A stretch of DNA of 50,180 nucleotides from an uncultured Pelagibacteraceae bacterium (GTDB taxonomy: Bacteria; Pseudomonadota; Alphaproteobacteria; Pelagibacterales; Pelagibacteraceae): contig CACDNT010000003.1 of NCBI GenBank assembly GCA_902554195.1, positions 1 to 50,180 of the forward strand, read 5' to 3'. Positions within the stretch are counted from its first letter, which is position 1. Each line of letters begins with the position of its first letter. A program made the translations under genes and the position numbers. Below the pieces are notes generated by a model, which searched no databases, was not told where the DNA came from, and saw only the letters and a program-made list of their open reading frames with translations. This document shows, piece by piece, positions 48,478-50,180 of the stretch.

Positions 48478-48885
48478 TTTTTTTTTTAAAAAAATATAAA
48501 AAGCCCCACTGCCACCATCTTCAATTTCAGCTTCAGTTATAGTTTTTATTTTTTTCATTAAGCTAGAATTATTTTTAATAAAATCAGGAACAGAATTTTT
48601 TAAAATACCAAATTTCTTTGAAATAAATGGGTCTTTATCATTTTGAGAATGCAGTCCTTTACCGGTAACTATTATAACTTTAGAAACATTTTGATCAAAA
48701 CAATCACTTATAAAACTTTCAACTTTTTTGTTTGCTTCATCAAGTGTGTAACCATGAAGGTCTAATGATTTAGTAATATGAAATTTATTCTCTTTTTTTT
48801 CTAAATCTTTATTTGGTAATCTTTCGTTCTTTTCTAGAAAGTCTTTCCAATCTTTTTTGTCTTTATCTGAAATATTATTGTTCAA
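48472..48885 (-). CDS. Smr/MutS2-type domain protein
   Basis: [20 protein letters not shown]...[11 protein letters not shown]...[11 protein letters not shown]. Confidence 0.9.
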   Translation of the reverse strand: MNNNISDKDKKDWKDFLEKNERLPNKDLEKKENKFHITKSLDLHGYTLDEANKKVESFISDCFDQNVSKVIIVTGKGLHSQNDKDPFISKKFGILKNSVPDFIKNNSSLMKKIKTITEAEIEDGGSGAFYIFLKKKL

Positions 48886-49482
48886 TTAGGAAAGGGTGTC
48901 TACTAACTGCCAATTTGGATTATTAGTGCTTGTATCTCTTGAAAATACCCAGGTATCATAAATCCTCTTAATCTTTTCTGGGTCTCCAGAAACTATTTTT
49001 TTATCTTTATCCCTGATACAAGTTATTACTTCACCTACAAATTCTACGGTTACCTGTAAAATTTTTCCCAAATACTTATGCTCTTTAATATTCGCTGAAT
49101 TTACGCCAATAAAAGTAATTTCGGCAAGATGACCTCTTTTACCTCTTTCTTTTAGTGCGTTGTTAAATTGATCGTAAATTTTATTACTTAATAGAGGCTT
49201 GCTTGTAGTCAATTTGTTGTCACTATCACCGAAGTCTGTAATAATTGTCTCGTATGCTATTTTAGCACCTTTTAAAAAATCTTTTTTTGCATTTTCATCA
49301 AAATCAGTTTTTTTATTTATTTTTGCTTCAGGGTTAATATTTTTCAAAATTTCTTCAAATTGAGGTGAGGCTTTTCCCTCAAAGCCAGTTCTTTTACCAA
49401 GAATACCTCTTAGTCTTAAAAAGATGAAGCCAGCGATCATCGCCAATAAAATGATATCGATATATTCAAAACTATAATTCAT
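48886..49482 (-). CDS. Tim44/TimA-type domain protein
   Basis: IIAGFIFLRLRGILGKRTGFEG, FLKGAKIAYETIITDFGDSD, DTWVFSRDTSTNNPNWQLVDT. Confidence 0.85.
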   Translation of the reverse strand: MNYSFEYIDIILLAMIAGFIFLRLRGILGKRTGFEGKASPQFEEILKNINPEAKINKKTDFDENAKKDFLKGAKIAYETIITDFGDSDNKLTTSKPLLSNKIYDQFNNALKERGKRGHLAEITFIGVNSANIKEHKYLGKILQVTVEFVGEVITCIRDKDKKIVSGDPEKIKRIYDTWVFSRDTSTNNPNWQLVDTLS

Positions 49483-49539
49483 TATTTAAACTTAATTACT
49501 ATGTTGATTAATTTCAACTAACAATTACATTAAAGACAA

Positions 49540-49965
49540 ATGAACACAGTACTTTTATCTGTAATTTTAATCCCAATTGTAGAGATTTACCTTTTTATAA
49601 AGATTGGGTCTCAAATAGGTGCATTCAGCACTATATTTCTGATATTTTTTACTGCAGTTGTTGGGGTGTACTACGCTAAGTATGAGGGTATTAATACTCT
49701 TAGATCTGGAATGATGCAGATGATTAAAAATCAAATTCCAGCCCATGAATTAATTTCTGGTGCTGCAATAGCATTTGGAGCTGTTCTGTTAATCATACCA
49801 GGATTTGCAACTGACTTGATCGGTTTTCTCTTGATCGTCCCGATAACTCGAAAATTGATATTGGGAAAATTTAACAAAAAATTTGAAAAAAAAGAAATGA
49901 AAAAGAATGATTTTATTGAAGGAGAATATGAAGATATAGAGGATGATAATGATAGAAAAGTTTAA
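49540..49965 (+). CDS. FxsA family membrane protein
   Basis: PIVEIYLFIKIGSQIGAFSTIFLIFFTAVVGVYYAKYEG, LLIIPGFATDLIGFLLIVP. Confidence 0.9.
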   Translation: MNTVLLSVILIPIVEIYLFIKIGSQIGAFSTIFLIFFTAVVGVYYAKYEGINTLRSGMMQMIKNQIPAHELISGAAIAFGAVLLIIPGFATDLIGFLLIVPITRKLILGKFNKKFEKKEMKKNDFIEGEYEDIEDDNDRKV

Positions 49966-50180
49966 AATTTTAGCTAAATATATTAAAGATATGTCTAGCG
50001 AAACACCTGACGTTGAAACTTACCTCTCTACAGGAAATAATATTAGTAAATATCAATTAGATGTAGATATCAAATCAATCGCCTTGAAAAATAAAATGAT
50101 TGAAGTGATTATAACATTAAAGTTTCAACACAAAGACACCAAAGTCAAAAGATCTCATTTTGAGATCACATACGCCGTAG
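49949..50180 (+). CDS. secB: Protein-export chaperone SecB (partial, 3' end outside window)
   Basis: Translation MIEKFKILAKYIKDMSSETPDVETYLSTGNNISKYQLDVDIKSIALKNKMIEVIITLKFQHKDTKVKRSHFEITYAV; overlaps the fxsA-like gene by 17 nt. Confidence 0.9.
   Translation, partial: MIEKFKILAKYIKDMSSETPDVETYLSTGNNISKYQLDVDIKSIALKNKMIEVIITLKFQHKDTKVKRSHFEITYAV

Overview
AT-rich, gene-dense window (about 60 protein genes, one tRNA) whose gene content, very short intergenic gaps and frequent 1-17 nt gene overlaps look like a SAR11/Pelagibacterales-type alphaproteobacterial chromosome. That taxon is inferred from protein content only. Recognisable blocks: tandem FMN alpha-hydroxy-acid dehydrogenases; a cytochrome c maturation cluster (ccmC-D-E-F-G-H); argG; a photolyase/cryptochrome-rich neighbourhood; folD/hemC/hemD; tsaD; acs plus a DUF4212/SSS symporter; rpe-heparinase-purH; tRNA-Gly(GCC); ftsK-lolA; hisBHAFE; hslVU; secB (partial). 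No CRISPR array, rRNA, prophage or transposon was seen. The main candidates beyond standard annotation are: (1) a strand-specific 16-bp stem RNA with a T-run and its own promoter-like sequence just upstream of ccmC (sRNA or attenuator); (2) a 45-aa ORF missed by the ORF track that resembles the ribosome-rescue factor ArfA; (3) a missed 42-aa DUF2256-like zinc-ribbon ORF coupled by overlaps to a photolyase-family gene, a CRTAC1-like gene and a Cys-rich secreted protein; (4) a photolyase-type FAD protein that lacks the N-terminal antenna domain and carries a C-terminal alpha/beta-like region; (5) near-leaderless sigma-32-like promoters with matching geometry at hspQ and hslVU; (6) an acetyl-CoA synthetase with a very lysine-rich N-terminal tail.
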